This document shows, one piece after another, positions 1 to 7,877 of a stretch of 8,286 bases of DNA. The DNA is taken from contig DUOU01000110.1 in NCBI GenBank assembly GCA_012838685.1, forward strand, positions 1 through 8,286. Direction: 5' to 3'. The notes below the pieces were generated by a model. That model was not told where the DNA came from. It worked only from the letters and a program-made list of their open reading frames with translations, and searched no databases. This DNA is from Bacteroidota bacterium (GTDB lineage: Bacteria; Bacteroidota; Bacteroidia; Bacteroidales; VadinHA17). The number at the start of each line of letters is the position of its first letter. Positions within the stretch are counted from its first letter, which is position 1. Made by a program: the position numbers and the translations under genes.

Positions 1-8
1 ACACTTGG

Positions 9-140
9 CGGTAACGGTTACGTGTATGGTGTCGTTTGGCTAATCGAAGCACAAACCTGTCAAACCGCTACAAAGTTTATTAGATGTAATACCCTTAATA
101 TTAGCACTATCCGCCAAATGCACTATACACGATGTTAGCG
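9..140. repeat. Large imperfect inverted repeat downstream of herA (attC-like or dispersed Bacteroidota repeat)
   Basis: The left arm (9-40) contains CGGTAAC, then CGTGTATGGTG, then TTTGGC. The right arm (113-140) is the near reverse complement, with GCCAAAT, then CACTATACACG, then GTTAGCG. The inner arms 21-40 and 113-131 pair almost throughout with one mismatch and a small bulge, and the outer CGGTAAC/GTTAGCG ends pair at 6 of 7 positions. The central 72 bases (41-112) are not obviously paired. Within the left arm GTAACGGTTAC (11-21) is itself a perfect palindrome. The layout of short inverted outer and inner boxes around a variable middle is reminiscent of integron attC sites, but the outer boxes only loosely match the attC core, so a dispersed intergenic repeat is equally possible. 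No gene is supported here. Confidence 0.5.
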
Positions 141-298
141 TTTCGTTGTTCATTTTTCTCGTTATATTTCTTTCATTTTTGCTGCATCGGTTCTGTCTGC
201 CGTGTGTTTGGGCAGGCATACTCTTTTGCAAGCTTTGGATTTGTGTTTTGGCTTGTGCGGCTTGCAAATGTGTATGACTGCGAAGGGTTGGCATTCAA
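141..298. repeat. Structured non-coding stretch after herA with two small hairpins
   Basis: Two inverted repeats are visible. TTTGCAAGC (225-233) and GCTTGCAAA (260-268) form a perfect 9-bp stem around a 26-base loop. CTGCC (197-201) and GGCAG (211-215) form a 5-bp stem around a 9-base loop. They sit 30-100 bases past the herA stop on the minus strand and could stabilise the 3' end of the operon message. Neither is followed by a T-run in the transcribed direction, so I do not call a canonical intrinsic terminator. The stretch otherwise resembles repetitive intergenic DNA. Confidence 0.4.
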
Positions 299-2050
299 TT
301 AAAATTTAGATTGTTTTCTTAAACCAGTTACTGCTATTGCAATGTCCTGTTTTGCTTTGTCATTGCTCCATTCTTTCCAGAAATTTACAGTAGCACTTTC
401 AGGTTTAATAGTTGGTTCGGTAATTATAATCCTTGTCGGAAGTAGCGAAGCATCGCCAACTATTAATGCTTCACCGATGTCAAGGATTGGCAATACTTCT
501 GTTAGACCTGCTAAGTTGTCGGGAAGCAGACGTTTAATTACTGCTTGGTCTTCTGCGTTTGAAAGACGCAACGAAATAAAGTTGTTGCATTGACTCAAAA
601 CAGTTCTATTTACTTCTGATGGTCTTTGACTAATTACTGTCAGGCTTACCCCATATTTTCTTCCTTCCTTAGCTATTCGTTCAAAACTCCTTAGACCAAG
701 TTCAGAAGCTGCATCTTGGTTAGTTCTCTCTGGAATGTATAAATGTGCTTCATCACAAAGTAAACCAAGAGGATGCTGTTTTTCTTTTGGTGTCCATTGT
801 TGGACTGAGAAAACAATTCTTGCGACTAAACCTATTACAAGTGGAAGAACATCAGAAGGAACTTCTGAAAAATCAATGATTTTAACACCTGCCTTTTTAG
901 TGTTGAGAATTGAGCCTTGCATTAAACGGTTACATAACTCATTCATCCAATTCAACTGAAGTTCATCGTCAGAAATTTGAAAAAGAAAACCTAATCTTTT
1001 GTCTTGGCTCTTTGCTTCTAATCGTTGAATAAACCTTGTCAATTTTCCAAAATATGGTCCTTGCTTTTCAGTTCCAGCTTTTGAACCTTCAACCATTTGT
1101 TCATCAAGAATTGTTAATTCATTTAAAACATTTTCAATTTTATATGGAATTGGACTGTCAATAGTAATACTTCCTTTAAAAGTAGTGTCACCAACTTCGT
1201 ATAAATATTTCTGTTTCTCGTTAAAAACCGTCTTTGAAAATAGCATTGCTTGGTTAGGTGCGTTACTGTCGCTTCTGTCAAGAAGCATTGCCAACATTTC
1301 CTCATAAGTCAATAACCAATAAGGCAACATCAAAACATCATTTGCAAGATTTCCCTTCTTGCCCAAATCAGAAGGGTTTGCAACACGTAAATGTTGTATC
1401 CCATCAGCTTTAAAATCTTTCCCACTATATTCTCCGTGAATGTCAAATAAAATGCAATTTGCCATTGGTAATTTTGCAATTTGTTCAATGAGTTTGGCAA
1501 CACACCAAGACTTACCTGAACCTGTACTACCAACAATTACTGCATGCCGTTGAAAAAGTTTATCTCCGTCTAAAAATGCTTCGGCATTTTCATCAATTGA
1601 ATATTTGCCAATTGAGAGAGGAATTTTATAATTCTCCTTGGTTGAGATTGTTTGCATGAATTTAGTAATATTCTCGCCATCTATTGGAAAGCAAGGTGCT
1701 TCAATTTCGGGAACTGTGTCAAGTGTTCTTTTAAATACATTTTCTTTTTCACCATGTTTATCAAGCAATGTTCCAATTAAATTTACTTTCAGAATGTTCT
1801 CGGTAAAAAGAAAATTACTTAAACCTAAATCATCACCTGCTGGCTGTTCTTCATCAGAAGCCTTTCTTGTTATACGATTGATAATACCGATAAGGTGTTG
1901 CCCTGCTTTTGAACTCTTGATTGCTACTAAATGATTTACCTGTAGTTTTCTTAGCTTTTCTATTTCAGCAACTTTAACGATGAGCGTTGCCGTATCAACA
2001 CTAAAAACTGTTCCGATAGAAGAAGATTCTTCAAATTTGAAAATTGCCAT
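299..2050 (-). CDS. herA: HerA-type hexameric DNA-translocase ATPase, partner of SIR2
   Basis: The 583-residue protein starts with a beta-rich N-terminal segment (about 10-115) consistent with the HerA HAS-barrel, followed by a FtsK-HerA ATPase core. Walker A is GSTGSGKS (174-181), followed by FDIHGEY (202-208), typical of HerA. An alpha-helical insertion spans roughly 245-385, Walker B is LLCDEAHLY (430-438), and a sensor/arginine-finger stretch includes EGRKYG (462-467) and VISQRPSEVN (472-481). Such proteins form hexameric rings that thread DNA or act as scaffolds; with NurA they serve end resection, but no NurA gene is present here. Paired with a SIR2 gene 4 bp upstream, it fits the SIR2-HerA defence complex, where HerA assembles with and activates the SIR2 effector. 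It is the last gene of the operon; the ATG at 2050 has no clear Shine-Dalgarno, so coupling to SIR2 translation is likely. The gene symbol denotes family, not orthology to the archaeal repair gene. Confidence 0.9.
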   Translation of the reverse strand: MAIFKFEESSSIGTVFSVDTATLIVKVAEIEKLRKLQVNHLVAIKSSKAGQHLIGIINRITRKASDEEQPAGDDLGLSNFLFTENILKVNLIGTLLDKHGEKENVFKRTLDTVPEIEAPCFPIDGENITKFMQTISTKENYKIPLSIGKYSIDENAEAFLDGDKLFQRHAVIVGSTGSGKSWCVAKLIEQIAKLPMANCILFDIHGEYSGKDFKADGIQHLRVANPSDLGKKGNLANDVLMLPYWLLTYEEMLAMLLDRSDSNAPNQAMLFSKTVFNEKQKYLYEVGDTTFKGSITIDSPIPYKIENVLNELTILDEQMVEGSKAGTEKQGPYFGKLTRFIQRLEAKSQDKRLGFLFQISDDELQLNWMNELCNRLMQGSILNTKKAGVKIIDFSEVPSDVLPLVIGLVARIVFSVQQWTPKEKQHPLGLLCDEAHLYIPERTNQDAASELGLRSFERIAKEGRKYGVSLTVISQRPSEVNRTVLSQCNNFISLRLSNAEDQAVIKRLLPDNLAGLTEVLPILDIGEALIVGDASLLPTRIIITEPTIKPESATVNFWKEWSNDKAKQDIAIAVTGLRKQSKF

Positions 2051-2054
2051 AAGT

Positions 2055-3083
2055 TTATGATTTAATTAGTTTTAGATATTCAGCCAATGTCCAGTAGCTA
2101 ACATTCGGAATAATTTCTGGTGTTGGAAAGAGTGAAGAATAAATACGAGTATCAGTTGTATTTGCTTCTTCAATTAGAATATATGCTCTACTTTTATTAT
2201 CAATGATTGCTTGTTTTGTTTTTGGCGTTATTTCTTTTGAGATTACGATAATTGGTTTGTTATTTTTGATTTGTGTAATTAGTTTTGGCTGAACATGAAT
2301 ATCATTAAAACCGTAACCGATACACAAAAATCCATTTGCGTTTTCTATTTCGTTATCCGCTTGCGTAAGTATTGTTCGGAAGGGTTCTAATTGAGTTTCA
2401 AAGTATTTTGATAGACCCGGAGTTACTATTGAGGGCTTCAAACCTGTTGGTATTGTGTGTCGTAATGGAAGTTGAAGATCTTGCTCTTGTTGTGTTTTAA
2501 ACCAGTCTAATGAACCATGAACTTTCCAAATATTTACTTGTCCGCTAAATCCCTTTAGTGATTTTATATTATTTTGATGAATTTGATTTGTAAAATGTCC
2601 CAAATAGTTTTGAGCAAAACCGTTGCATATAAAAGCATCAGCCATACTTGCAGCATACTCTGCAAGCCTGTCATAATTTGTTGTTATTATTGACAACTTT
2701 TTGTCTGTTGGATAAACAAGATACTTCGTCAACTCGGCTAATGGAAACTCAATTTTGTTATTTATAAATTGGTCGTATGCTTCAAGGTCGTGCTTGTTTA
2801 CTAATTCCCATGTCTTGAAAATGATTTCAGTAAGAACTTTGGGTCGAATACGTAATTCTTGCAACGCCAATTCCAAGTCTTTTAACTTATCAAGCTGAAT
2901 TATAAATTCATCAAATTGCTTTTGGTCGTCAGTGTCTGTAAATGATATTGTTTTTTTTAGATGCTCTCCGAGTGACCACATTGAAGGCAAGCCAAATGAA
3001 ATGGATGCACCGCTTCCAAGTATCACCAATGGCACTTTATTTGTCCAGTCTTGAAGCTGTTTTAGTAGTGTGTCGAAGTCCAT
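2055..3083 (-). CDS. SIR2-family defence protein (predicted NAD-consuming effector)
   Basis: The 342-residue protein carries the SIR2 nucleotide-binding and catalytic signatures: ILGSGASIS (21-29), the GAG-like loop; TTNYD (134-138) with the invariant Asn136 and Asp138; KVHGSLDW (187-194) with the catalytic His189; and LCIGYGFNDIH (253-263), the late NAD-site strand. No zinc-binding cysteine quartet typical of protein deacetylases is visible, which fits the SIR2-like defence clade that hydrolyses NAD rather than deacylating proteins. The protein is essentially a single SIR2 domain without an added nuclease or Argonaute domain. Its direct neighbour, 4 bp downstream, is a HerA ATPase, which identifies the pair as the SIR2-HerA (Nezha) anti-phage module; in characterised examples infection triggers NAD depletion. 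An A8 run at 2951-2958 (codons 42-45) is a potential slippage site. Family assignment is secure; NADase activity here is inferred from the conserved residues and context. Confidence 0.9.
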   Translation of the reverse strand: MDFDTLLKQLQDWTNKVPLVILGSGASISFGLPSMWSLGEHLKKTISFTDTDDQKQFDEFIIQLDKLKDLELALQELRIRPKVLTEIIFKTWELVNKHDLEAYDQFINNKIEFPLAELTKYLVYPTDKKLSIITTNYDRLAEYAASMADAFICNGFAQNYLGHFTNQIHQNNIKSLKGFSGQVNIWKVHGSLDWFKTQQEQDLQLPLRHTIPTGLKPSIVTPGLSKYFETQLEPFRTILTQADNEIENANGFLCIGYGFNDIHVQPKLITQIKNNKPIIVISKEITPKTKQAIIDNKSRAYILIEEANTTDTRIYSSLFPTPEIIPNVSYWTLAEYLKLIKS

Positions 3084-3086
3084 TGT

Positions 3087-4985
3087 TTATTCAAAAACTT
3101 TTATCGTTTCGTCTCCACTGATATTTCTGATTTTCAGTCTTAGCGGCTTTTTGTCTGCTGAGATTTTACCGTTCCAAAAATCTTTGGTTTTCTTTCCGTT
3201 TACTGAAATGTAACCAAGTTTGTCAATTTTGATTTCTGAACTGCTTGACCAAACACCTTCTTTATTTTCACAATCAAGCGAAAGATATTCTATCAACTCC
3301 AAACCTTCCTCGCTGATAGTGATAGGCGAGAACTTCTTGCCTTTGTTGATGGCTTGCAGATTTCCTTTCTCGTTAAAATCATTGATTTTCTGATTGAGTC
3401 GGTCGCTGACGAATTTGGTTATTTCTACTTCAAAACCCTCTTCGGTTGTAGTGGTTTTAGTTTCTACTTCGTCTTCAACTACAATGGCGTGCAGGATTTC
3501 TTTTAAATCCTTTAGTTCAATAGTGGTTTGAGTTGCATTGTTGTCTTTGATAAATTTCTCCAATGCCTTACGGTCGTCCACATCTACATAATAGACAATG
3601 GCTTTTTGGGCGTTGATTTCTAATTTTTGCAGTTCTTCATTGATGATTCTGTTTACGGCAGGAATATCCAAAACCTTTTCAGAGCCATCAATTAAATTAG
3701 GAACGTAAACGGGAACTGTTCCTAATTTACTGTCTTGCAAAGCACCAAACCAAAATTTCCCAACGCCTGGCACTTTTTGTTGTAAGCCGGGAATAAGTTT
3801 AGCCAACTTGTCCATCGTTTGCTGTGGATTGCGAAACAAACTAACACCGTCTTTGATTTCTAAAATCTGAAAACTGGCACCTGCTTCCACTAAACGGTCT
3901 CTGGTGGTTTGAATACTGTTAAGACCAATATCCACATGGATAAATTTTCTACCTAAATCGTTGGCGACCTTTGCGGTTACGCCACTACCTCCGAAAAAGT
4001 CTGCTACAATCATTTTTCGTTTTGAACCATCCTCATTTTCTATAAATTCATTGCTACTAGCATTCACAATCCTTTGAACTAATGCTTCTGGTTTTTGAGT
4101 TGAATATCCTATCTCTGTCCTTTCCTTTGCCATAGAGTTTAAAGTTCTAAACTCATCACTTTTATAATAAGTCCATACATCATCTTCTTTTTGCCCTTCA
4201 TCACTGTAAACTATTTTACCGGTATCTCCTCTTACCATATATTTTCTGCCGTTGTCATCTACATTATCATATCTATCCTCGTTTTTAGCATTAATAGTAA
4301 TTATATTAAAAACTATTTCTTCGTGGTTTTTAGAATACCTAAAAATTGTATCGTGTTTTCTTTTAAAATCAGTTTTTGGGGCTGTACCAATGTCATAATG
4401 CCATATAATTTCATTACGAAAATTTTCCTCGCCAAAGACTTCATCCATTAAAATTTTTACATAATGACCAATTTTACCATCAATATGAAGGTAAATTGTA
4501 CCACTTTCACTTAAAATAGATTTTATTGCCATCAGATTCTCATACATCCAATTCAAGTAATCCTCTTTTCGCCATATATCGCCATACATGGTTTCTTCAA
4601 ACTCCTTGAGTTCTTCTATCTCTAATTCCTCCTCTGCCTTTTTTATTTTCTCTGCCAATTTTGGGTTTCTGCGTATATGTACTTTTTTAGCATAATCTGC
4701 ACCGCTGGCAAAAGGAGGGTCTATGTAAACCAAATCCACTTTAATGCCTTGCTCTTTTAAGTATGCGCAAGCAGATAGGCACTCGCCACGAATCACCAAG
4801 TTTTCGCTTTCTTCGCCTACTTGTTCTTGTTTTTCCACTTCGTAGTAAGGCATCCCACGCATAATTTTAGAAATCACTTTGTCGTTATCGCGGTAACGTA
4901 ATACACGTTGGGTGCGGCTAATGTTGTCTAGCACTGCCTGACCTTCTACAGTGTTGGGTACGTATGGTATGTATTTTATTGGCAT
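3087..4985 (-). CDS. mod: Type III modification methyltransferase Mod subunit (beta-class, N6-adenine)
   Basis: This 632-residue protein has the beta-class amino-methyltransferase layout, in which the catalytic motif precedes the S-adenosylmethionine site. DPPF (89-92) within VYIDPPFASG is motif IV, YLHIDGKIGHY (165-175) is the conserved strand after it, STQKPEALVQRIV (295-307) is the motif X region, and DFFGGSGVTA (329-338) is motif I. The segment between motif IV and motif X, about residues 140-290, is where the target-recognition domain sits in this family and is encoded by unusually AT-rich DNA. About 230 residues after motif I form an extended C-terminal part with no motif I recognise; in type III systems this region helps dimerise or hold Res. 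Mod should methylate adenine in one strand of its site and supply site recognition to Res. It starts 3 bp after res and ends 3 bp before the SIR2 gene. The recognition sequence cannot be read from the protein. Confidence 0.92.
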   Translation of the reverse strand: MPIKYIPYVPNTVEGQAVLDNISRTQRVLRYRDNDKVISKIMRGMPYYEVEKQEQVGEESENLVIRGECLSACAYLKEQGIKVDLVYIDPPFASGADYAKKVHIRRNPKLAEKIKKAEEELEIEELKEFEETMYGDIWRKEDYLNWMYENLMAIKSILSESGTIYLHIDGKIGHYVKILMDEVFGEENFRNEIIWHYDIGTAPKTDFKRKHDTIFRYSKNHEEIVFNIITINAKNEDRYDNVDDNGRKYMVRGDTGKIVYSDEGQKEDDVWTYYKSDEFRTLNSMAKERTEIGYSTQKPEALVQRIVNASSNEFIENEDGSKRKMIVADFFGGSGVTAKVANDLGRKFIHVDIGLNSIQTTRDRLVEAGASFQILEIKDGVSLFRNPQQTMDKLAKLIPGLQQKVPGVGKFWFGALQDSKLGTVPVYVPNLIDGSEKVLDIPAVNRIINEELQKLEINAQKAIVYYVDVDDRKALEKFIKDNNATQTTIELKDLKEILHAIVVEDEVETKTTTTEEGFEVEITKFVSDRLNQKINDFNEKGNLQAINKGKKFSPITISEEGLELIEYLSLDCENKEGVWSSSSEIKIDKLGYISVNGKKTKDFWNGKISADKKPLRLKIRNISGDETIKVFE

Positions 4986-4988
4986 ATC

Positions 4989-7877
4989 TTATTCTTTGAA
5001 AAATTCATCAATCTTGTTGTTTATCGTTACAATGTTGTTGGCAATATCGGTTCCGTCCTCCAAATAGAGGAAGTCAAAACGCTGATATCCAAACTTGTCA
5101 TTGTTCTGCTTTAAAAACTCTGTTTCTACAAAGTTTTTCTTTTGCAGAAACGCAGGGTCATTTTTAAAACCTTCGCCTTTGGTTTCTACCAAAAGGGCTT
5201 TGTGTATAGCTTTTTCCTTGCGCTGGATAATGAGAAAGTCTGTTGTGTAGCGACCTATGTTTTTCCAATTTTTTCCGTTTTTGGCAAAGCAGTTAATCAC
5301 AAACTCGGTCAAACCTCTTTCTCCATTGTAGTAAACCTCCAAGCTATTTTCTTTGAAGCTGTCTAGCTGCAAGGTTTTTTGTAAAATGTCTTTTTCAAAT
5401 CCACTTTGCACAAAGTTGTACGGCAAATAGTGGAAAGTTTTGTCTTTGGAACGTACTGCAAGAGAATGGTCGTACTTTTTAATATAGTCCTCAAAAGGTG
5501 GAAACATATCTCCCATGCCTTGTTCTTCTAAAACCGCTTTGGCTTTGTCATAATCTGCTTTAAGTTTAGTCTGGTTAATTTCAACAGCTTCACCTGATTT
5601 ATCTACTGCTAAAATTTTATCTGCATCTTCTTTCTCAGGATAGAGCTTTTCATTTTTCTCTACCGCACCAAGCTTGTCAACTAAAAGTAAATTAGCGTTT
5701 TCAGGGATTACTTCACTTTCGGTTTTTAAGTCTCGCTTAATACTGAAAGCCAATCTTATTTTGCTGTTGATGGAGTATAGGTCATACAATTCGTTCCAAA
5801 AAAGGATGCCATTTTCATCATAAGTTACCTTTTTAAAGATGGCTTGCAGTTCTGAATCGAATGCGTGTAATTCGGTTGTTTTGATTAATCCTAAACTTTC
5901 TTTTGAGATTTCATGCACCCATAAATTGAAATTGGCTGCATCAAAACCTGTTTGTTTCATAATGGCTATGTCGCCTTCATCTAAATTGCTGATTTCAGCA
6001 GTTGTAACCAATGCAGCCGCTTTATATTGGTCTATTTTTTTAACCAATTCTTGAAGTTTGGTTTTGGTATGGGCTTCTGTTTCTTCATCAATGGATTGGT
6101 ATTTTACTCTGAGTTGGTAAAAATCTACCAAAGGCAAGTCCAAGAGTTCCATTCTTGAAAAACGCTCTACCCATTCAATTTTACCATCTTTCTTAATTTT
6201 ATTGATTTCCTCAATGGAAGTTTGTTGTTCCTTTTTGAGTTGGTCGTTCAGCGTTTTGGCATTGTAGTCATTCAGCCAAATGAGAGCAGTTTCCTCTTGT
6301 TCAGGGTCAACCTGTCGTAAGCAACGGCAACTGGTTTGTAGCACCATATTTTTGGGGCTATCTCCTTTTTGAGAGAGTATGACGCTTGTTAAACTTGGGC
6401 AATCCCAACCTTCTTTTCCTACCTGTACAAGTAGAATGTATCGTTTTTTTGAAATCGGCAAATCCAATGAGCGAAACTCTAATTCACTTCCTTCGGGTTG
6501 CGAATATTCCTTATTCCCTTTATGGAATTTCAGAATTTCAGCAGGGTTGATTTTTAACTCACCTGTTAAAAACGGATAAACTTCTGCTTCTAAAACCTCA
6601 ATATTGGTGCAATAAATTGCAATCTTGGCAATGGTTCCGTTCTTGTATTTTTTATTGCCATAAGTCGCTTGAAAATCTTCAACACCTTTTCGGATAATCT
6701 GAAAGCGGTCAAGGTTTTGCCCTATTTTTACCTTTGGGGTTTTTAGAAAACTCTTGATTGCTGTTACAAGCGGATAATAATAAACCGTATTGGTGATTTG
6801 AGCGAATTTGAAAAAAGTCTCTTCGTTTACCTGTATTTTATCTGCACTTGCCAAATAAGGCGTTCCTGAAAACCCTAAAACAGTGGTAATATTCCCTTTT
6901 ACTTGCCATTTGTTTACCACTTGTCGAAGTTTAATGTCATCAGTTGCGGCATGGTGTACTTCATCAATAAGAATAGAAAGGTTTGGAATTTTTCCGATTA
7001 GATTCCTTAGTTCATTTGCCCGTTTATCTTCTTCGTCTTCTGTTCTTTCAAATACTTCTAATTGGTTGGTTACTTCCAATCGGTCAAGAATTACTTTCTC
7101 CGCATTTACGACAAATACACGCCCAAAGGGATTTGGTAAACAGGCGTTAACCTTTCCTGCATTGGGGTTTACAACACGATTACTTTTCTTGGTAGAACGT
7201 GCCTCATCCAAAATTTCAAACTTCAACATGCGTTTCAGTTCGCTTGCGGCTGGGTCAGGAATTACCCAAGTCGGGTCAAAATTCTCAATCGTTCTTAAAC
7301 TGGGTACTATTGAAGATTTTAATCCTGATGGAATTAACACCAAGAAATTATGAGCAAATGTTTTGTTCTCAGGTTCATTATAAGCAAAATACAAGTCAAT
7401 ATAAATGAATGCAGCCATCAAATAGGTTTTTCCTGCACCCATTGGCAAACTCATTAGATAATCCGCATAATCCACATTGTAGAAAATGTTCTTGATGATT
7501 TGCTCGTAATCTAATTCGGTCGGCTTGTCAACGATAAGTTTTTCAAGTTCGGGCAATAGAGTAGCGTCTCCATTCTTTTGTCTTGAAAAGTCATAAAGCG
7601 CATTAGCAGCTTTGTTATTTGATAAAAAGTCCCTTGCCTTTTGATTGATATTGAGTTTTGATAAGTCTGTTCCGTTGGTGAAGAAACCTTCTGAGAATAG
7701 TTTCCAAAGTGGTTTGTTTTGTCCTTCGATTTTTAAGAACAAATAGGTTTCAATGGCTTCAATTTGGGTGTCTCTCAAGTTGCCCTTTTCTTTCATGTAA
7801 AGAACAAGGCCTTTTACAGGGCAATCGTTAGATTGAAGCCATTCCTTTTTTTTATGTTCGATAATATTATTCAGCAT
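4989..7877 (-). CDS. res: Type III restriction enzyme Res subunit (SF2 helicase with C-terminal PD-(D/E)xK nuclease)
   Basis: At 962 residues it is about the usual length of type III Res subunits. The SF2 ATPase motifs appear in order: Walker A LPMGAGKT (144-151), DEVH box within LIDEVHHA (303-310), motif III SGTP (337-340), motif V around VGKEGWDCPS (486-495) and motif VI QTSCRCLR (514-521) with the two arginines expected for ATP contact. A long helical linker (about 540-830) leads to a C-terminal nuclease core, with D880 in TTDFLII and E898/K900 in LLVETKGEG matching the D...(D/E)xK pattern. In this family Res works only in complex with Mod: it uses ATP to move or switch on DNA and cuts near unmodified, Mod-recognised sites. 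It precedes mod by a 3-bp gap, the reverse of the mod-res order of the classical EcoPI/EcoP15I loci. The start is the ATG inside the end of xre; the next Met would cost residues ahead of the conserved region. All catalytic motifs look intact. Confidence 0.92.
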   Translation of the reverse strand: MLNNIIEHKKKEWLQSNDCPVKGLVLYMKEKGNLRDTQIEAIETYLFLKIEGQNKPLWKLFSEGFFTNGTDLSKLNINQKARDFLSNNKAANALYDFSRQKNGDATLLPELEKLIVDKPTELDYEQIIKNIFYNVDYADYLMSLPMGAGKTYLMAAFIYIDLYFAYNEPENKTFAHNFLVLIPSGLKSSIVPSLRTIENFDPTWVIPDPAASELKRMLKFEILDEARSTKKSNRVVNPNAGKVNACLPNPFGRVFVVNAEKVILDRLEVTNQLEVFERTEDEEDKRANELRNLIGKIPNLSILIDEVHHAATDDIKLRQVVNKWQVKGNITTVLGFSGTPYLASADKIQVNEETFFKFAQITNTVYYYPLVTAIKSFLKTPKVKIGQNLDRFQIIRKGVEDFQATYGNKKYKNGTIAKIAIYCTNIEVLEAEVYPFLTGELKINPAEILKFHKGNKEYSQPEGSELEFRSLDLPISKKRYILLVQVGKEGWDCPSLTSVILSQKGDSPKNMVLQTSCRCLRQVDPEQEETALIWLNDYNAKTLNDQLKKEQQTSIEEINKIKKDGKIEWVERFSRMELLDLPLVDFYQLRVKYQSIDEETEAHTKTKLQELVKKIDQYKAAALVTTAEISNLDEGDIAIMKQTGFDAANFNLWVHEISKESLGLIKTTELHAFDSELQAIFKKVTYDENGILFWNELYDLYSINSKIRLAFSIKRDLKTESEVIPENANLLLVDKLGAVEKNEKLYPEKEDADKILAVDKSGEAVEINQTKLKADYDKAKAVLEEQGMGDMFPPFEDYIKKYDHSLAVRSKDKTFHYLPYNFVQSGFEKDILQKTLQLDSFKENSLEVYYNGERGLTEFVINCFAKNGKNWKNIGRYTTDFLIIQRKEKAIHKALLVETKGEGFKNDPAFLQKKNFVETEFLKQNNDKFGYQRFDFLYLEDGTDIANNIVTINNKIDEFFKE

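Noticed and set aside
225..268. Intrinsic terminator for the operon
   Set aside because: The 9-bp stem has a 26-base loop and no T-run follows it in the direction of transcription.
40..294. 84-residue minus-strand open frame downstream of herA
   Set aside because: It runs across the large inverted repeat and hairpins, has no recognisable domain or ribosome binding site, and its composition looks like translated repeat DNA; I treat it as spurious.
4191..4451. 86-residue plus-strand hydrophobic open frame inside mod
   Set aside because: It looks membrane-like only because it is the complement of the AT-rich recognition-domain segment of mod; no independent support.
6883..7353. 156-residue plus-strand open frame inside res
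   Set aside because: It is antisense to the conserved helicase motifs of res (DEVH and surrounding region), Ser/Phe-rich as expected of a shadow frame, with no promoter or family signature.
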